In this document: in pieces, positions 51,414 through 60,108 of the stretch
Layout: each line of letters opens with the position of its first letter
Numbering within the stretch: position 1 is the first letter of the stretch
Assembly: GCA_020633725.1 (NCBI GenBank)
Contig: JACKDC010000006.1
Coordinates: forward strand, 124,001-188,000
Direction: 5' to 3'
Source: Candidatus Latescibacterota bacterium
GTDB lineage: Bacteria; Krumholzibacteriota; Krumholzibacteriia; JACNKJ01
DNA: 64,000 nucleotides
Translations under genes and position numbers: made by a program
Notes under the pieces: generated by a model
Told to the model about the DNA's origin: nothing
What the model saw: the letters and a program-made list of their open reading frames with translations, nothing else
The model's database searches: none

Positions 51414-51443
51414 TTGCAGCCCCTCAACCTGTCGGGGTATAGT
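51414..51443 (+). promoter_or_regulatory. sigma70 promoter
   Basis: TTGCAG, 18 bases, then TATAGT (51438-51443). It places the start point near 51450 and therefore supports GTG 51471 as the start of the next gene. Confidence 0.6.
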
Positions 51444-51470
51444 GCCCCGTTTGTCAGGCGGAGGTCACAG

Positions 51471-51851
51471 GTGCCGGGAAGTCTAGGAAACAAGGTCAAT
51501 TACGAGTTTCACCCCGATGGCTACATCATTGCCACCGTGGGTCCCGGCATGGACTTCGAGGTGGACGACGCCATCCAGCTCCTGGACGCCGCCGCCAGCC
51601 GCTATGGCGGTCCCTTCGGCCTGATCTCCAACCGTGTCCACGACTACACGATCGACCTCGGCGTCTACGAGATCATCGAGTCCCGGGACGACCTCGTGGC
51701 CATGGCCGTGGTCCTCTACCACGGGCGCAGCTTCCCCGCCGCGAAGCTCGAGACGCGCTACCTGCGCAGCACCACCTACGCCACCTTCTTCGAGCTGGAG
51801 CAGGCCGAGATCTGGATGCGCGACCAGCTCTCCCGGCACGGCGTCGGCTGA
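51471..51851 (+). CDS. small cytosolic protein, possibly STAS/SpoIIAA-like
   Basis: A protein of 126 residues starting at GTG 51471 with a GGAGG site. An earlier in-frame ATG at 51414 would lie inside the promoter. The alternation of strands and helices (G-Y-I-I-A-T-V-G, I-Q-L-L-D-A-A-A-S-R-Y, F-G-L-I-S-N-R, L-V-A-M-A-V-V-L) resembles SpoIIAA-like or STAS/SEC14 folds. No known motif is present, so the function is open. Confidence 0.65.
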   Translation: MPGSLGNKVNYEFHPDGYIIATVGPGMDFEVDDAIQLLDAAASRYGGPFGLISNRVHDYTIDLGVYEIIESRDDLVAMAVVLYHGRSFPAAKLETRYLRSTTYATFFELEQAEIWMRDQLSRHGVG

Positions 51852-51879
51852 TCGCCCTGCAACTCCCCAGGCGGTGACC

Positions 51880-52518
51880 ATGAAGCTCGTCTCCGTGAAC
51901 GTCGGCCGCCCGCGCGACGTCCCCTGGCAGGGCAAGATCCTTCACACCGGCATCTTCAAGTCCCCGGTCGAGGGTCCCGTGGCCCTGCGCGGCCACCAGC
52001 TCGACGGCGACGGCCAGGGCAACACGGACGTCCACGGCGGCGTCGACAAGGCCGTCTACGCCTACGCCACCGAGCACTACCCCTACTGGCGGGGCGAGCT
52101 GCCCGAGGTCGACCTGCCCTGGGGCGCCTTCGGTGAGAACCTGAGCACGGAAGGCCTGCTGGAGGAGAACGTCCGCATCGGCGACGTGTACCGCATCGGC
52201 ACGACGCTGCTGCGCGTCAGCCAGCCGCGCTTTCCGTGCAGCCGTCTCGCCATGCGCATGGGCCGCGAGGACATGGTGAAGCGCTTCCTCGCCAGCCTGC
52301 GCAGCGGCATCTACTTCGCGGTGCTGGAAGAGGGCGCGCTCGCCGCGGGCGACGCGATCCGCCTCGAAGCGCGCGCCGCCACGCCGATCACCGTGCGTGA
52401 CGTGACGCGCGTCGTCGCCGGCGTCGCCGACGCGGACCTCCGCCGCCGCTGCGCCGCGCTCGAGACGCTGCCGCAGGGGCTGCGCGAGCAGATCGCACGG
52501 CCCGAAGGACGCGACTGA
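51880..52518 (+). CDS. MOSC-domain protein (YiiM-like)
   Basis: A protein of 212 residues. The order M-K-L-V-S-V-N-V-G-R-P, G-D-G-Q-G-N-T-D-V-H-G-G-V-D-K-A-V, G-A-F-G-E-N-L-S-T-E-G and R-F-P-C-S-R-L-A (Cys120) is that of YiiM-type MOSC proteins. In this family the conserved Cys is a candidate molybdenum-cofactor ligand; YiiM reduces N-hydroxylated compounds. The length is close to E. coli YiiM (about 224). It follows the 126-residue protein by 28 bases. Confidence 0.88.
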   Translation: MKLVSVNVGRPRDVPWQGKILHTGIFKSPVEGPVALRGHQLDGDGQGNTDVHGGVDKAVYAYATEHYPYWRGELPEVDLPWGAFGENLSTEGLLEENVRIGDVYRIGTTLLRVSQPRFPCSRLAMRMGREDMVKRFLASLRSGIYFAVLEEGALAAGDAIRLEARAATPITVRDVTRVVAGVADADLRRRCAALETLPQGLREQIARPEGRD

Positions 52519-52628
52519 TGGCCTGCGGGATCGTCCACGTCGAGCCGGCGGGCGTGAAGGCCGGCAGCGCGCCGGCCGCCTGGGTGAAGCGCGGCGCCGA
52601 CTTCGCGGCCTCGCTGCCGAAGAAGTAG
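52518..52628 (+). CDS. possible 36-residue protein or gene remnant
   Basis: An ATG overlapping the MOSC stop (TGATG) opens 36 codons: a Val/Ala/Gly-rich start and the end A-A-S-L-P-K-K. It is coupled by position but has no Shine-Dalgarno of its own and no known domain. It may be a small protein or the tail of a lost gene. Confidence 0.25.
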   Translation: MACGIVHVEPAGVKAGSAPAAWVKRGADFAASLPKK

Positions 52629-52666
52629 GCGGGGAAACCGCCTCGGCGTGTCGCCGTAGCAGGCCG

Positions 52667-54133
52667 ATGAAGTCCATTGTCATCTTCGTCTGCATCTGCC
52701 TCGCCGTCGGTAGCGCTTCCGCCGCCGCGCCGCCTGACTCAACCCTGATTCCCGACACCCCCGCGGGCGCGGCATTCCGCGCGTTCTACGCCGCCTATGA
52801 CGACGGCAGCTTCGCGGCCTTCGAGCGATTCGTAGGGGAGCACTACCGCCCGGACGTCGATCGCCGGGACAAAGCCGGCGACTGGCAGGAGCTTCGCGAC
52901 AAGTACGGCCCCGCGCGACTGCACGCGGTGAGTCTGGACAAGCCCCACGATCTCGAGCTGTGGATGCACGGGACGATCACTCGCGCCTGGTTCGCCGTGG
53001 AGTTGATTCTCGATCCGGAGACGAACCGCATTCGCGCGGTGGGGATCCTGCAGGGCGAACGACCGGAGGGCGTCAGCGCCGAACGCTACGCGGACGCGAC
53101 GCTCCCCCTCGCGCTGGCGCCCTACCTCCAGCGCATGGCCGACACCGGCTACTTTGCCGGAACCGTGCTGATCGCGCGCGGGGACAGCACCCTCTACGAC
53201 GGCGCCTTCGGCCTGGCGGACCCCGCGCGGTCCACTCCCGTGCGCGCGGACACGCGCTTCCGCATCGCCTCGGTGACCAAGATGTTCACGGCGGTGGCGA
53301 TCGCCCAGCTCGCGGAGGCAGGTGCGCTGGACATGGACGACCCCATCGGCCGCGTTCTGCCGGAGCTGCCGAAGGACTTCGGCGAGACCGTCACGATCGC
53401 GCATCTGCTCACGCATCGCTCGGGCATCGAGCTGGATGGAATCGCCCCCTTCAACGCCGCCAAGCGCGCCGCGCCGAGCGCCGAGGCGCTGCTCGGCGTT
53501 CAGCTGCGCTTTCTGGACGCCCTGCGCAGCGACGGTCGCTTCGCGCCCAGCTTCGACTACGACTACTCGAACGAGGGCTACGACCTGGCCGGACTGATCG
53601 TGGAGCGGGTGAGCGGTCAGCGGCTGCCCGACTACCTCGCCGAGCACGTCCTTGCGCGGGCCGGCATGAACCACACGGCCTACCTCGCTCCCGACACGCG
53701 TCGCGAGGACCTGGCGGTGGGCCTGACTCATCGGGCGGATACCAACTACCGCTTCGTGGAGGCGGCGGTCCCCGCCGACCACTTCTACGCGCACGCCGCC
53801 CTGGGCTCGAGCGGACTGGCCTCGACCGCCGGCGACTTGCGCCGCTTCGCCGCGGCCCTGTTTCGCAGCGACCGCCTGCTGACGCCGGCGAGTCGCGCGC
53901 GGCTCGTCAGCGCGCAGGTGACGCTCGGCCCCACCGAGGCCTACGGCTACGGCGTGCAGCGCCGGACCTGGAGCGGGGCGCTCTCCCTGGGACACGACGG
54001 AGGCATGGAGGGCGCCAGCGCGGAGCTGCGCTACTTCCCCGACGCGGACGTCACGCTGGTGGTGCTGGCCAACCGGCGCACGATCGCGTCGACCGTGGCC
54101 GACGAGATCACGACCCGCCTGGACCTGCCATGA
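52667..54133 (+). CDS. secreted serine hydrolase of the beta-lactamase (class C-like) family
   Basis: A protein of 488 residues with a signal peptide (cleavage near A-S-A-A). Residues 25-130 are an extra N-terminal domain, perhaps SnoaL-like. The hydrolase domain has the nucleophile motif S-V-T-K (Ser202, Lys205), Y-S-N (Tyr300) and an H-D-G-G segment in place of K-T-G. This set fits esterases or D-amino-acid peptidases of PF00144 better than true beta-lactamases, so antibiotic resistance should not be assumed. Its end overlaps the convergent nitroreductase by 26 bases. Confidence 0.85.
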   Translation: MKSIVIFVCICLAVGSASAAAPPDSTLIPDTPAGAAFRAFYAAYDDGSFAAFERFVGEHYRPDVDRRDKAGDWQELRDKYGPARLHAVSLDKPHDLELWMHGTITRAWFAVELILDPETNRIRAVGILQGERPEGVSAERYADATLPLALAPYLQRMADTGYFAGTVLIARGDSTLYDGAFGLADPARSTPVRADTRFRIASVTKMFTAVAIAQLAEAGALDMDDPIGRVLPELPKDFGETVTIAHLLTHRSGIELDGIAPFNAAKRAAPSAEALLGVQLRFLDALRSDGRFAPSFDYDYSNEGYDLAGLIVERVSGQRLPDYLAEHVLARAGMNHTAYLAPDTRREDLAVGLTHRADTNYRFVEAAVPADHFYAHAALGSSGLASTAGDLRRFAAALFRSDRLLTPASRARLVSAQVTLGPTEAYGYGVQRRTWSGALSLGHDGGMEGASAELRYFPDADVTLVVLANRRTIASTVADEITTRLDLP

Positions 54134-54896
54134 ACCCCTGGCTCCTCAGCCCGGCCAGGATCTCCTCGCTCACTTCCTCGTTGTCGGTCTTCCTGTACTT
54201 GAGCTGCGTGTAGACCTGGGCCAGGTTCTTGACGCCGGACGTCCGCATGCGCTCGGCCAGCTCCGGGTAGCTCATGTAGCGCGCCCAGCCCTCGGTCTCG
54301 CGGTCGCGATAGATGGCGCGGATGCCGTCGTCGTCGGGGTCCGTGTAGCGCTCCGCGTGAACGATGCCCTCGATCGGCAGCCTTGCGCGTGGAGCGGGAT
54401 CTTCGCCGGGCCAGCCGAGCACCAGGGTCGTCGCGGGGAAGACCCCCTCCGGCAGCCCAAAGAAGTCGATGAGCTTCGGCACGTTGCACAGCGTCGTGCC
54501 CATGTAGCAGATGCCGAGCCCCGCCGCCTCGGCGGCCAGCGCCGCGTTCTGCGCGGCGATGAGCGCGTCGGCGAAGCCCACCAGGAAGCTGAGGGGGTTG
54601 TCGTAGCCGGGCTCGGCGTCGCTGAGACGGCACCAGCGGTTCATGCGCCGCCAGTCGGCCACGAAGGTCAGCAGCACGGGCGCCTGCAGGATCATGTCCT
54701 GTTCGAAGTGCAGCCGCCAGAGCTCGCGGCGGCGGGCCTCGTCCCGCGTGACGATGATCGAGTAGGTCTGCATGTTGCCGCTGCTGCTGGCGCGCGTGGC
54801 GGCGTGGAGGACGTCCCCCAGCAGCGCCTCGGACACGGGGTCCGGGCGGTACTTGCGGATCGAGCGGTGCGCGGCGATCTGTTGGCGTGTTTCCAT
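54108..54896 (-). CDS. nitroreductase-family flavoprotein (NfsA/Frp-like)
   Basis: A protein of 262 residues. It has H-R-S-I-R-K-Y-R-P-D-P at the FMN phosphate site, S-S-S-G-N-M-Q-T-Y, the helix A-L-A-A-E-A-A-G-L-G-I-C-Y-M-G, and a long C-terminal arm, as in the NfsA/FRP group. Expected activity is NAD(P)H-dependent reduction of nitro or quinone compounds with FMN. ATG 54896 has no SD; a CTAGTCT element about 10 bases upstream suggests a leaderless message. It is divergent from the zinc metallopeptidase gene. Confidence 0.88.
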   Translation of the reverse strand: METRQQIAAHRSIRKYRPDPVSEALLGDVLHAATRASSSGNMQTYSIIVTRDEARRRELWRLHFEQDMILQAPVLLTFVADWRRMNRWCRLSDAEPGYDNPLSFLVGFADALIAAQNAALAAEAAGLGICYMGTTLCNVPKLIDFFGLPEGVFPATTLVLGWPGEDPAPRARLPIEGIVHAERYTDPDDDGIRAIYRDRETEGWARYMSYPELAERMRTSGVKNLAQVYTQLKYRKTDNEEVSEEILAGLRSQGFMAGPGGS

Positions 54897-54928
54897 GCGC
54901 GTCAGACTAGCGCCGGAAGGGTCGCTTC

Positions 54929-54937
54929 GGCTAGCAT
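54929..54937 (+). promoter_or_regulatory. CTAGCAT element in the nitroreductase/peptidase divergent region
   Basis: GGCTAGCAT faces the peptidase gene, and CGCTAGTCT (54912-54904, minus) faces the nitroreductase gene. Neither has a clear -35. The two -10-like boxes are about 20 bases apart. Confidence 0.3.
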
Positions 54938-54965
54938 TTGCGTCCCATCCACCCGGGAGGCGGCC

Positions 54966-55820
54966 ATGCGCTGGAAGGGACGTCAGTCCAGTCAGAACGT
55001 GCGGGACCTGCGCGGCGCGCGCCGGCCGGCCGCCATCGGCGGTGGGCTGGGGGGCGCGGGGCTCATCATCCTGATCATCTACATGCTCATGGGCGGGGAT
55101 CCGTCGGCGCTGCTGGACCAGCAGGGCGCCGGGGCGCCGTCCGGGCAGGAGATGGGCGCGCCCGTGGACGCCAGCTCGGACGAGCTGGCGCAGTTCGTCT
55201 CGGTGGTGCTCGCGGACACGGAGGCGGTCTGGGGCGAACTCTTCGCGGCGCAGGGGCGGCGCTACGTGGAGCCGCAGCTCGTCCTCTTCACCGGCGCGGT
55301 GCGCTCGGCCTGCGGTACGCAGAGCGCGGCGGTGGGGCCCTTCTACTGCCCCGGCGACCAGACCGCGTACATCGACCTCAGCTTCTACGACACCCTGCGC
55401 CAGCGCTTCGGCGCGGCGGGCGACTTCGCCCAGGCCTACGTGATCGCCCACGAGGTGGGGCACCACGTGCAGAATCTGCTGGGCATCTCCGACCGCGTGA
55501 ACGCCCAGCGCAGCCGCGCCAGCGAGCGCGACGCCAACGCGCTCTCCGTGCGACTCGAACTGCAGGCGGACTTCTTCGCCGGGGTCTGGGCGCACCACGC
55601 GCAGCGGCGCTTCGACATCCTCGAGCCCGGGGACATCGAGGAGGCGCTCAATGCCGCCAATCGCATCGGCGACGACAACATCCAGCGCCAGTCCCAGGGG
55701 CGCGTGGTGCCCGACGCCTTCACACACGGCACGGGCGAGCAGCGCGTTCGCTGGTTCACGCGGGGCTTCGAGACGGGGGACCTGAGCCAGGGCGACACGT
55801 TCGCGGCGCGCGACCTCTAG
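54966..55820 (+). CDS. YpfJ-type neutral zinc metallopeptidase
   Basis: A protein of 284 residues, the same size as E. coli YpfJ. The cytosolic N terminus (M-R-W-K-G-R-Q-S-S-Q-N-V-R-D-L-R-G) is typical of the family. A single membrane helix (about 30-43) is followed by the catalytic H-E-V-G-H-H (162-167), with S-E-R-D-A-N, L-E-L-Q-A-D-F-F-A-G-V-W and a conserved C-terminal F-T-H-G-T-G-E-Q-R. It is membrane-anchored; the substrate is unknown. The start has a GGGAGG site. Its stop overlaps the convergent GT39 gene. Confidence 0.92.
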   Translation: MRWKGRQSSQNVRDLRGARRPAAIGGGLGGAGLIILIIYMLMGGDPSALLDQQGAGAPSGQEMGAPVDASSDELAQFVSVVLADTEAVWGELFAAQGRRYVEPQLVLFTGAVRSACGTQSAAVGPFYCPGDQTAYIDLSFYDTLRQRFGAAGDFAQAYVIAHEVGHHVQNLLGISDRVNAQRSRASERDANALSVRLELQADFFAGVWAHHAQRRFDILEPGDIEEALNAANRIGDDNIQRQSQGRVVPDAFTHGTGEQRVRWFTRGFETGDLSQGDTFAARDL

Positions 55821-57373
55821 TCCAGGTGCCGGTAGTAGGGCCGCGCCTCCTCCAGCGGCACGCGGCGATGCCGGCAGATCGTGATCGCCGCCCGCCCCTC
55901 CTTCGGAATCGCGTAGGGCGTGTCGAGCACGCGGAAGAGCGTGACCTCCTCGTAGCCCGTGAGCAGGGCCTCCACCGACAGGTTGATGCCGATGGCCGTC
56001 TCGCCGCCGCGCCCCTCGGGCCACCAGTCCCAGTAGCTGTTGTGGCCGCAGACCACCGGCGGCAGGTCGAGGCCGCGCTTCCGGTAGTAGTCGATCGCGC
56101 CGGCCTCGCCGTAGTTGGTGCAGAGTACCAGGCAGTCGGCGCGCTCCTCGGGTGAGAGCGTGGCCGTCGCGTCCGCCACGGCGCGCGCGATCTCGGGCCA
56201 GCCGAAGCGGTCGCCGAAGTGCTGGGGCAGGACGTCGTCCTCGTGCCCGTGCTCGGAAGAGCGCCCATGCAGGTGGCTGGCGGCGAGGTAGTCCACCGTC
56301 TCGGCCGGGGAGAGCAGCGGCAGGGCCAGCGGCAGCGTGAACGCGCCGCCCAGCGCGGTGAGTCCGATCAGCAGCGGCGCGCCGAAGCGCCAGTGACGCT
56401 CCAGCCAGCCCACGACCGCCACCGCGCCCGCGGCCAGCAGCAGCGGCTGCGCCGGGGCCAGGTAGTAGGGCTTGCCGTGCCGCAGTATCAGCACAGCGGC
56501 GGCCACGGGCCAGATCCACGCCAGCGGGCGCAGCCAGCGCCGCTCCCTCACCGAGCGCGCGGCGAAGAGCCAGCCGAGCCCGACGACCCAGAGCAGCAGG
56601 TTGCCGGGGTGCGTCTCGAGCGCGACCTCGCCGAGGAAGGCGGCGGGCGGCAGCGGGATCATCTTGTGCGCCTGCGCGTTGGCCATGAACTCCAGCGTCG
56701 GCCAGCCATGCCGCTGCTGCCAGACGAGATGCGGCGCGAAGAGCGCCAGCGCGATCGCGCCCGCGAGCCAGGGGCCCGGTGTCGCGAAGGCCCTCCGCGC
56801 CGGCGTGGCGACGAGCCCCACCGCCAGCCCCGCGCCCAGCAGCAGCACGCTGATCTTGTTCAGCAGGCCCAGGCCCAGCAGCGCGCCGAGCCAGAGCCAG
56901 GGCGCGAGGCCGTCACCCCGCAGCGCGCGCACCAGCAGGAGCAGCGCGCCCAGCCAGACCAGCGGCTCGAAGGCGTTCATCGAGTAGAAGCCCGTGGTGA
57001 CGAGCAAGGCCGGCATGATCAGCACGGCCAGCGCGGCGAGGGTCTGGGCCGCGCGGCGTCCGCCGAGTTCGCGGGCCAGCGCGCCGGTCAGGAAGACCAG
57101 CGCCGCGCCCGCCGCGGCCGGCAGCAGGCGGATGGCCCAGACGCCGTCGCCCAGCGCGGCGCGCCAGGCGGCCAGCAGCGCGATGGAGAGCGGGGGATGG
57201 TCCACGTAGCCCCAGGCCAGGTGGTCGGCGCAGGCGAGGTAGTAGTACTCGTCGCGGAACATGCCGAAGCGGCCGTTGCTGAGCAGGTGCAGCGCGAACT
57301 GCAGCGCGGCGAGGCCCAGCAGCAGGCGCCGGGCCAGGGGCCGCTCAGAGGCTGTCCGCGACGGCGTCGCCAT
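55817..57373 (-). CDS. GT39/PMT_2-family membrane glycosyltransferase
   Basis: A protein of 518 residues with about ten membrane helices. The first loop has F-R-D-E-Y-Y-Y-L-A-C-A-D-H-L-A-W-G-Y-V-D-H-P-P-L split over two lines of helices; the D-E-x-Y-Y and D-H-P-P parts are the PMT_2/ArnT-like signature. The soluble end has L-V-L-C-T-N-Y-G-E-A-G-A-I-D. It likely moves a sugar from polyprenyl phosphate to a lipid or protein in the periplasm. Its start overlaps the stop of the M61-like gene by 29 bases. Confidence 0.85.
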   Translation of the reverse strand: MATPSRTASERPLARRLLLGLAALQFALHLLSNGRFGMFRDEYYYLACADHLAWGYVDHPPLSIALLAAWRAALGDGVWAIRLLPAAAGAALVFLTGALARELGGRRAAQTLAALAVLIMPALLVTTGFYSMNAFEPLVWLGALLLLVRALRGDGLAPWLWLGALLGLGLLNKISVLLLGAGLAVGLVATPARRAFATPGPWLAGAIALALFAPHLVWQQRHGWPTLEFMANAQAHKMIPLPPAAFLGEVALETHPGNLLLWVVGLGWLFAARSVRERRWLRPLAWIWPVAAAVLILRHGKPYYLAPAQPLLLAAGAVAVVGWLERHWRFGAPLLIGLTALGGAFTLPLALPLLSPAETVDYLAASHLHGRSSEHGHEDDVLPQHFGDRFGWPEIARAVADATATLSPEERADCLVLCTNYGEAGAIDYYRKRGLDLPPVVCGHNSYWDWWPEGRGGETAIGINLSVEALLTGYEEVTLFRVLDTPYAIPKEGRAAITICRHRRVPLEEARPYYRHLD

Positions 57374-58898
57374 GCTCCACCTCCGCGGCGTCCATCTGCC
57401 ATGGCGCCGGGTCCAGCCAGTAGCGCTCGCCCCCGGGGGCGGGTTGGCGCGTGACCGTCACGCCCTCCTCCGCGAACGCCGTCACGGGATCGAGGCTCCA
57501 GGGCTCGGTGACGCGCGCGCGCAGCGCGGCGGCGTAGTCCTCGCCGGCGGCGCTCGCCACCGCGGCGACGAAGTCCGACAGCCCCGGCGCATGCTCCCAG
57601 CCCCAGCGCGGGTCGTTGTTGAAGCCGCGCATGAACCCGTCCAGGCCCAGCGAGTCGCCGGCCGCGCGCAGGTGACGGTCCAGGAGCGCCGCCAGCAGCG
57701 TCCCGCCATGATAGACCAGATCGCCCGCCGGCTCGCTCTCGAAGAAGATCGGCCCGCCCGCCTCCGCCAGCGACATCTGCCCGACGAGCGGATTGGCCGC
57801 GAGACGGTCCATGCGCTCGGCCAGCTCCTCGCCGAAGCGCTCCCAGTCGATCAGGCCCAGCCGCGCGCTCACCAGGAAGGCGTAGTAGTCCGTGAAGCCT
57901 TCGTTGAAGAAGCGCAGCACGTCGGGCGGCGCGTAGCGCGCGTGCACCCAGGTGTGATGGAACTCGTGGGCCACGAGCCGCGACAGGTCCGCCAGCTTGA
58001 ACGGCCGCTCGGGGTCGGCCGAGAGCTGCAGCGTCATGGAGTTGCTCTTCGGCGAACCTGCGAAGAAGTCGGCGCGCCCCGGGTGGAAGAGGAAGAGGTA
58101 GCGCGGCTGGGGCGTCATGCCGAAGAGGCCCAGTTCGGCCTCGACGATCCGCGCGACGAAGGGCGTCACCAGGCGCTCGAGCCGCTCCTGCCCGGGCGCC
58201 ACCGCGATCTCCACCCGGCAGCCGCCGCGCTCCACCTCGCGCACGGACCAGGCGCCCAGGGCCACCAGGTCCTCGCGCAGATCGGCCACGCCCGCCGGCG
58301 CGTAGACGCCCGGCTCGGCCTCGGGCCAGGGGACGTGCAGCGCCCAGCCCGCCGGCGGCGCGAAGCTCACCCGCAGCTCCGGCTCGCCCGCGTTCAGCGG
58401 CGCGATGAAGACCGCCCCCGTGGACAGCATGCCGTAGCCGGGCTGCCCATCCGTGCCCGCGAGCATGAAGGGCTGCTCGTACTCGTCGCGGCCGGCCACG
58501 CCCGGGAGCGCGCGCTGCGTGAGCGGCACGCGGTAGCGGAGCGCCAGATCGCGCGTGCTGCCGAGGGCGGCCAGCCATTCGAAGGGGCCGACCTGCCGCA
58601 GGGTGAGCTGGCGGCCGTCGGCGGCGGTGAGTTCCGGCGGTCCGGCGAGCAGCGCGGAGTCCGGCATGACGAAGGCGTAGCGCGTGTTCATCCCCAGGCG
58701 CAGGGTGGTGATGCGCCGCGGCAGGTGCTCGAGCCGCGCCTCCACGGTGACCATCTGCTCGGGAGGCGTGGCGACCGTGACGAGGTAGCTCACGCGGGCG
58801 GGGCCGCCCAGCAGGTCCATGCCGAGCCAGGCGAGCAGGCCCACGGCGATGAGGGCGAAGACGAGTGCCAGCCAGGTGCCGGCGCTGAGGCGTCGCAT
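57345..58898 (-). CDS. membrane-anchored M61-like metallopeptidase
   Basis: A protein of 517 residues with one N-terminal membrane anchor (about 8-28). The zinc site is H-E-F-H-H-T-W, with the third ligand Glu in F-N-E-G-F-T-D-Y-Y-A. This spacing and the H-E-x-x-H-x-W form fit the M61 glycyl aminopeptidase group, though the N-terminal beta domain is not a clear match. It acts outside the inner membrane. It carries a CCCCCGGGGG palindrome near its C terminus. The GT39 gene overlaps its end and is probably co-expressed. Confidence 0.82.
   Translation of the reverse strand: MRRLSAGTWLALVFALIAVGLLAWLGMDLLGGPARVSYLVTVATPPEQMVTVEARLEHLPRRITTLRLGMNTRYAFVMPDSALLAGPPELTAADGRQLTLRQVGPFEWLAALGSTRDLALRYRVPLTQRALPGVAGRDEYEQPFMLAGTDGQPGYGMLSTGAVFIAPLNAGEPELRVSFAPPAGWALHVPWPEAEPGVYAPAGVADLREDLVALGAWSVREVERGGCRVEIAVAPGQERLERLVTPFVARIVEAELGLFGMTPQPRYLFLFHPGRADFFAGSPKSNSMTLQLSADPERPFKLADLSRLVAHEFHHTWVHARYAPPDVLRFFNEGFTDYYAFLVSARLGLIDWERFGEELAERMDRLAANPLVGQMSLAEAGGPIFFESEPAGDLVYHGGTLLAALLDRHLRAAGDSLGLDGFMRGFNNDPRWGWEHAPGLSDFVAAVASAAGEDYAAALRARVTEPWSLDPVTAFAEEGVTVTRQPAPGGERYWLDPAPWQMDAAEVEHGDAVADSL
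57428..57441. repeat. CCCCCGGGGG palindrome, copy 9 (in a gene)
   Basis: The exact core, read on the minus strand as Q-P-A-P-G-G-E-R near the C terminus of the M61-like peptidase. Confidence 0.9.
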
Positions 58899-58919
58899 GG
58901 TCTTCCCCTCCCGCGGCGC

Positions 58920-60095
58920 CTAGCCGGCGAAGTAGCGGCGGGCGGCCCGCACCAGCAGTTCGACGCCGATGGCCAGCGCGTCCTCGTCCAGATCGAAGGC
59001 CGGATGGTGGTGGCCGGCGGTGATGCCCTTGGCCTCGCTGCCCGAGCCCACGAAGAAGAAGCAGCCGGGCACGCGGTCGAGGACGTCGGCCATGTCCTCA
59101 CCGCCCAGCGTGCGCACCTCCAGCACCTTGTCGGTGCCCAGCAGGTCCACCGCCGTCTCGCGCACGAGTTCGGCCATGGCGACGTCGTTGACCAGGGGGA
59201 TGTTCTGCCGCTGGTAGTCCAGTTCGTAGCCGCAGCCGTGCGCGTGGCAGATGCCCGCCGCGACGTGCTCGAGCTGCTCGGGGATCGCCTCCCAGATGGC
59301 CTTGTCGAAGCAGCGCACCGTGCCGCTGAGCCGCGCCTCGCCGGGGATGATGTTGAACGCGCTCCCCGCGTGGAACTCGCCCACGGTCACCACCAGCGAG
59401 TGCAGCGGGTCGTGGCGGCGCGAGACGAGCGTCTGCAGCGCCGTCACCAGCGCGGCGCCGGCCACCACGGGGTCGCAGGTCTCGTGCGGGTGCGCGGCGT
59501 GGCCCCCCCGGCCGACGATGCGCAGGTGGAACTCGTCCACCGCGGCCATGGTGGCGCCGGGGCTCACGGACACCTGGCCCGTCGGCAGGCCGCTCCAGAA
59601 GTGCAGGCCGAGGGCGGCGTCCACGCGCGGCGCGTCGAGCACGCCCTCCTCGATCATGCGGCGCGCGCCGCCGAGTCCCTCCTCGGCCGGCTGGAAGATC
59701 ACCTTCACGCGCCCGCCGAGCGACGCGCTCTCGCGCTTGAGCACCGAACAGGCGGTGAGCAGGGTGGCGCAGTGGCCGTCGTGGCCGCAGGCGTGCATCA
59801 CGCCGGCGTGGGCGGAGCCGTAGTCGCGCCCGTCGATCTCGTGGATGGGCAGCGCGTCCATGTCGGCGCGCAGGAGCAGGGTGGGGCCGTCGGCGTGGGG
59901 GTTGATGAGCGTCACCACGCCGGTCTCGGCCACGCCGGTCGACGGCGCGAGGCCCAGCCCGCGCAGGAACTCGGCGATGATCCCCGCCGTGCGCCGCTCC
60001 TGGAACCCCAGTTCGGGGAAGCGATGGAAGTCGCGCCGCAGGCGCACCAGCTCGCTGCGTTCGCCGGCGGTCAGGCTGGGACTGAGTGCCTCCAC
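58920..60095 (-). CDS. M20-family amidohydrolase (N-acyl amino acid hydrolase type)
   Basis: A protein of 391 residues, the usual size. It has R-R-D-F-H-R-F-P-E-L, R-A-D-M-D-A-L-P-I-H, the metal-binding Cys/His in H-A-C-G-H-D-G-H, F-Q-P-A-E-E-G-L-G-G-A and G-G-E-D-M. This is the M20D set of hippurate and IAA-amino-acid hydrolases. It removes acyl groups from an amino acid or opens a related amide. It lies 13 bases downstream of mqnD in the same direction. Confidence 0.9.
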   Translation of the reverse strand: MEALSPSLTAGERSELVRLRRDFHRFPELGFQERRTAGIIAEFLRGLGLAPSTGVAETGVVTLINPHADGPTLLLRADMDALPIHEIDGRDYGSAHAGVMHACGHDGHCATLLTACSVLKRESASLGGRVKVIFQPAEEGLGGARRMIEEGVLDAPRVDAALGLHFWSGLPTGQVSVSPGATMAAVDEFHLRIVGRGGHAAHPHETCDPVVAGAALVTALQTLVSRRHDPLHSLVVTVGEFHAGSAFNIIPGEARLSGTVRCFDKAIWEAIPEQLEHVAAGICHAHGCGYELDYQRQNIPLVNDVAMAELVRETAVDLLGTDKVLEVRTLGGEDMADVLDRVPGCFFFVGSGSEAKGITAGHHHPAFDLDEDALAIGVELLVRAARRYFAG

Positions 60096-60108
60096 GGCGC
60101 CTCCCCGG

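Noticed and set aside
52667..54133. Beta-lactamase resistance gene
   Set aside because: It has S-x-x-K and Y-S-N but H-D-G-G in place of K-T-G and an extra N-terminal domain, which fits esterase or peptidase members better.
54108..56519. A single minus-strand frame covering the nitroreductase and the region upstream
   Set aside because: The upstream part is out of frame with the glycosyltransferase and antisense to the zinc peptidase. The nitroreductase begins at its own ATG (54896).
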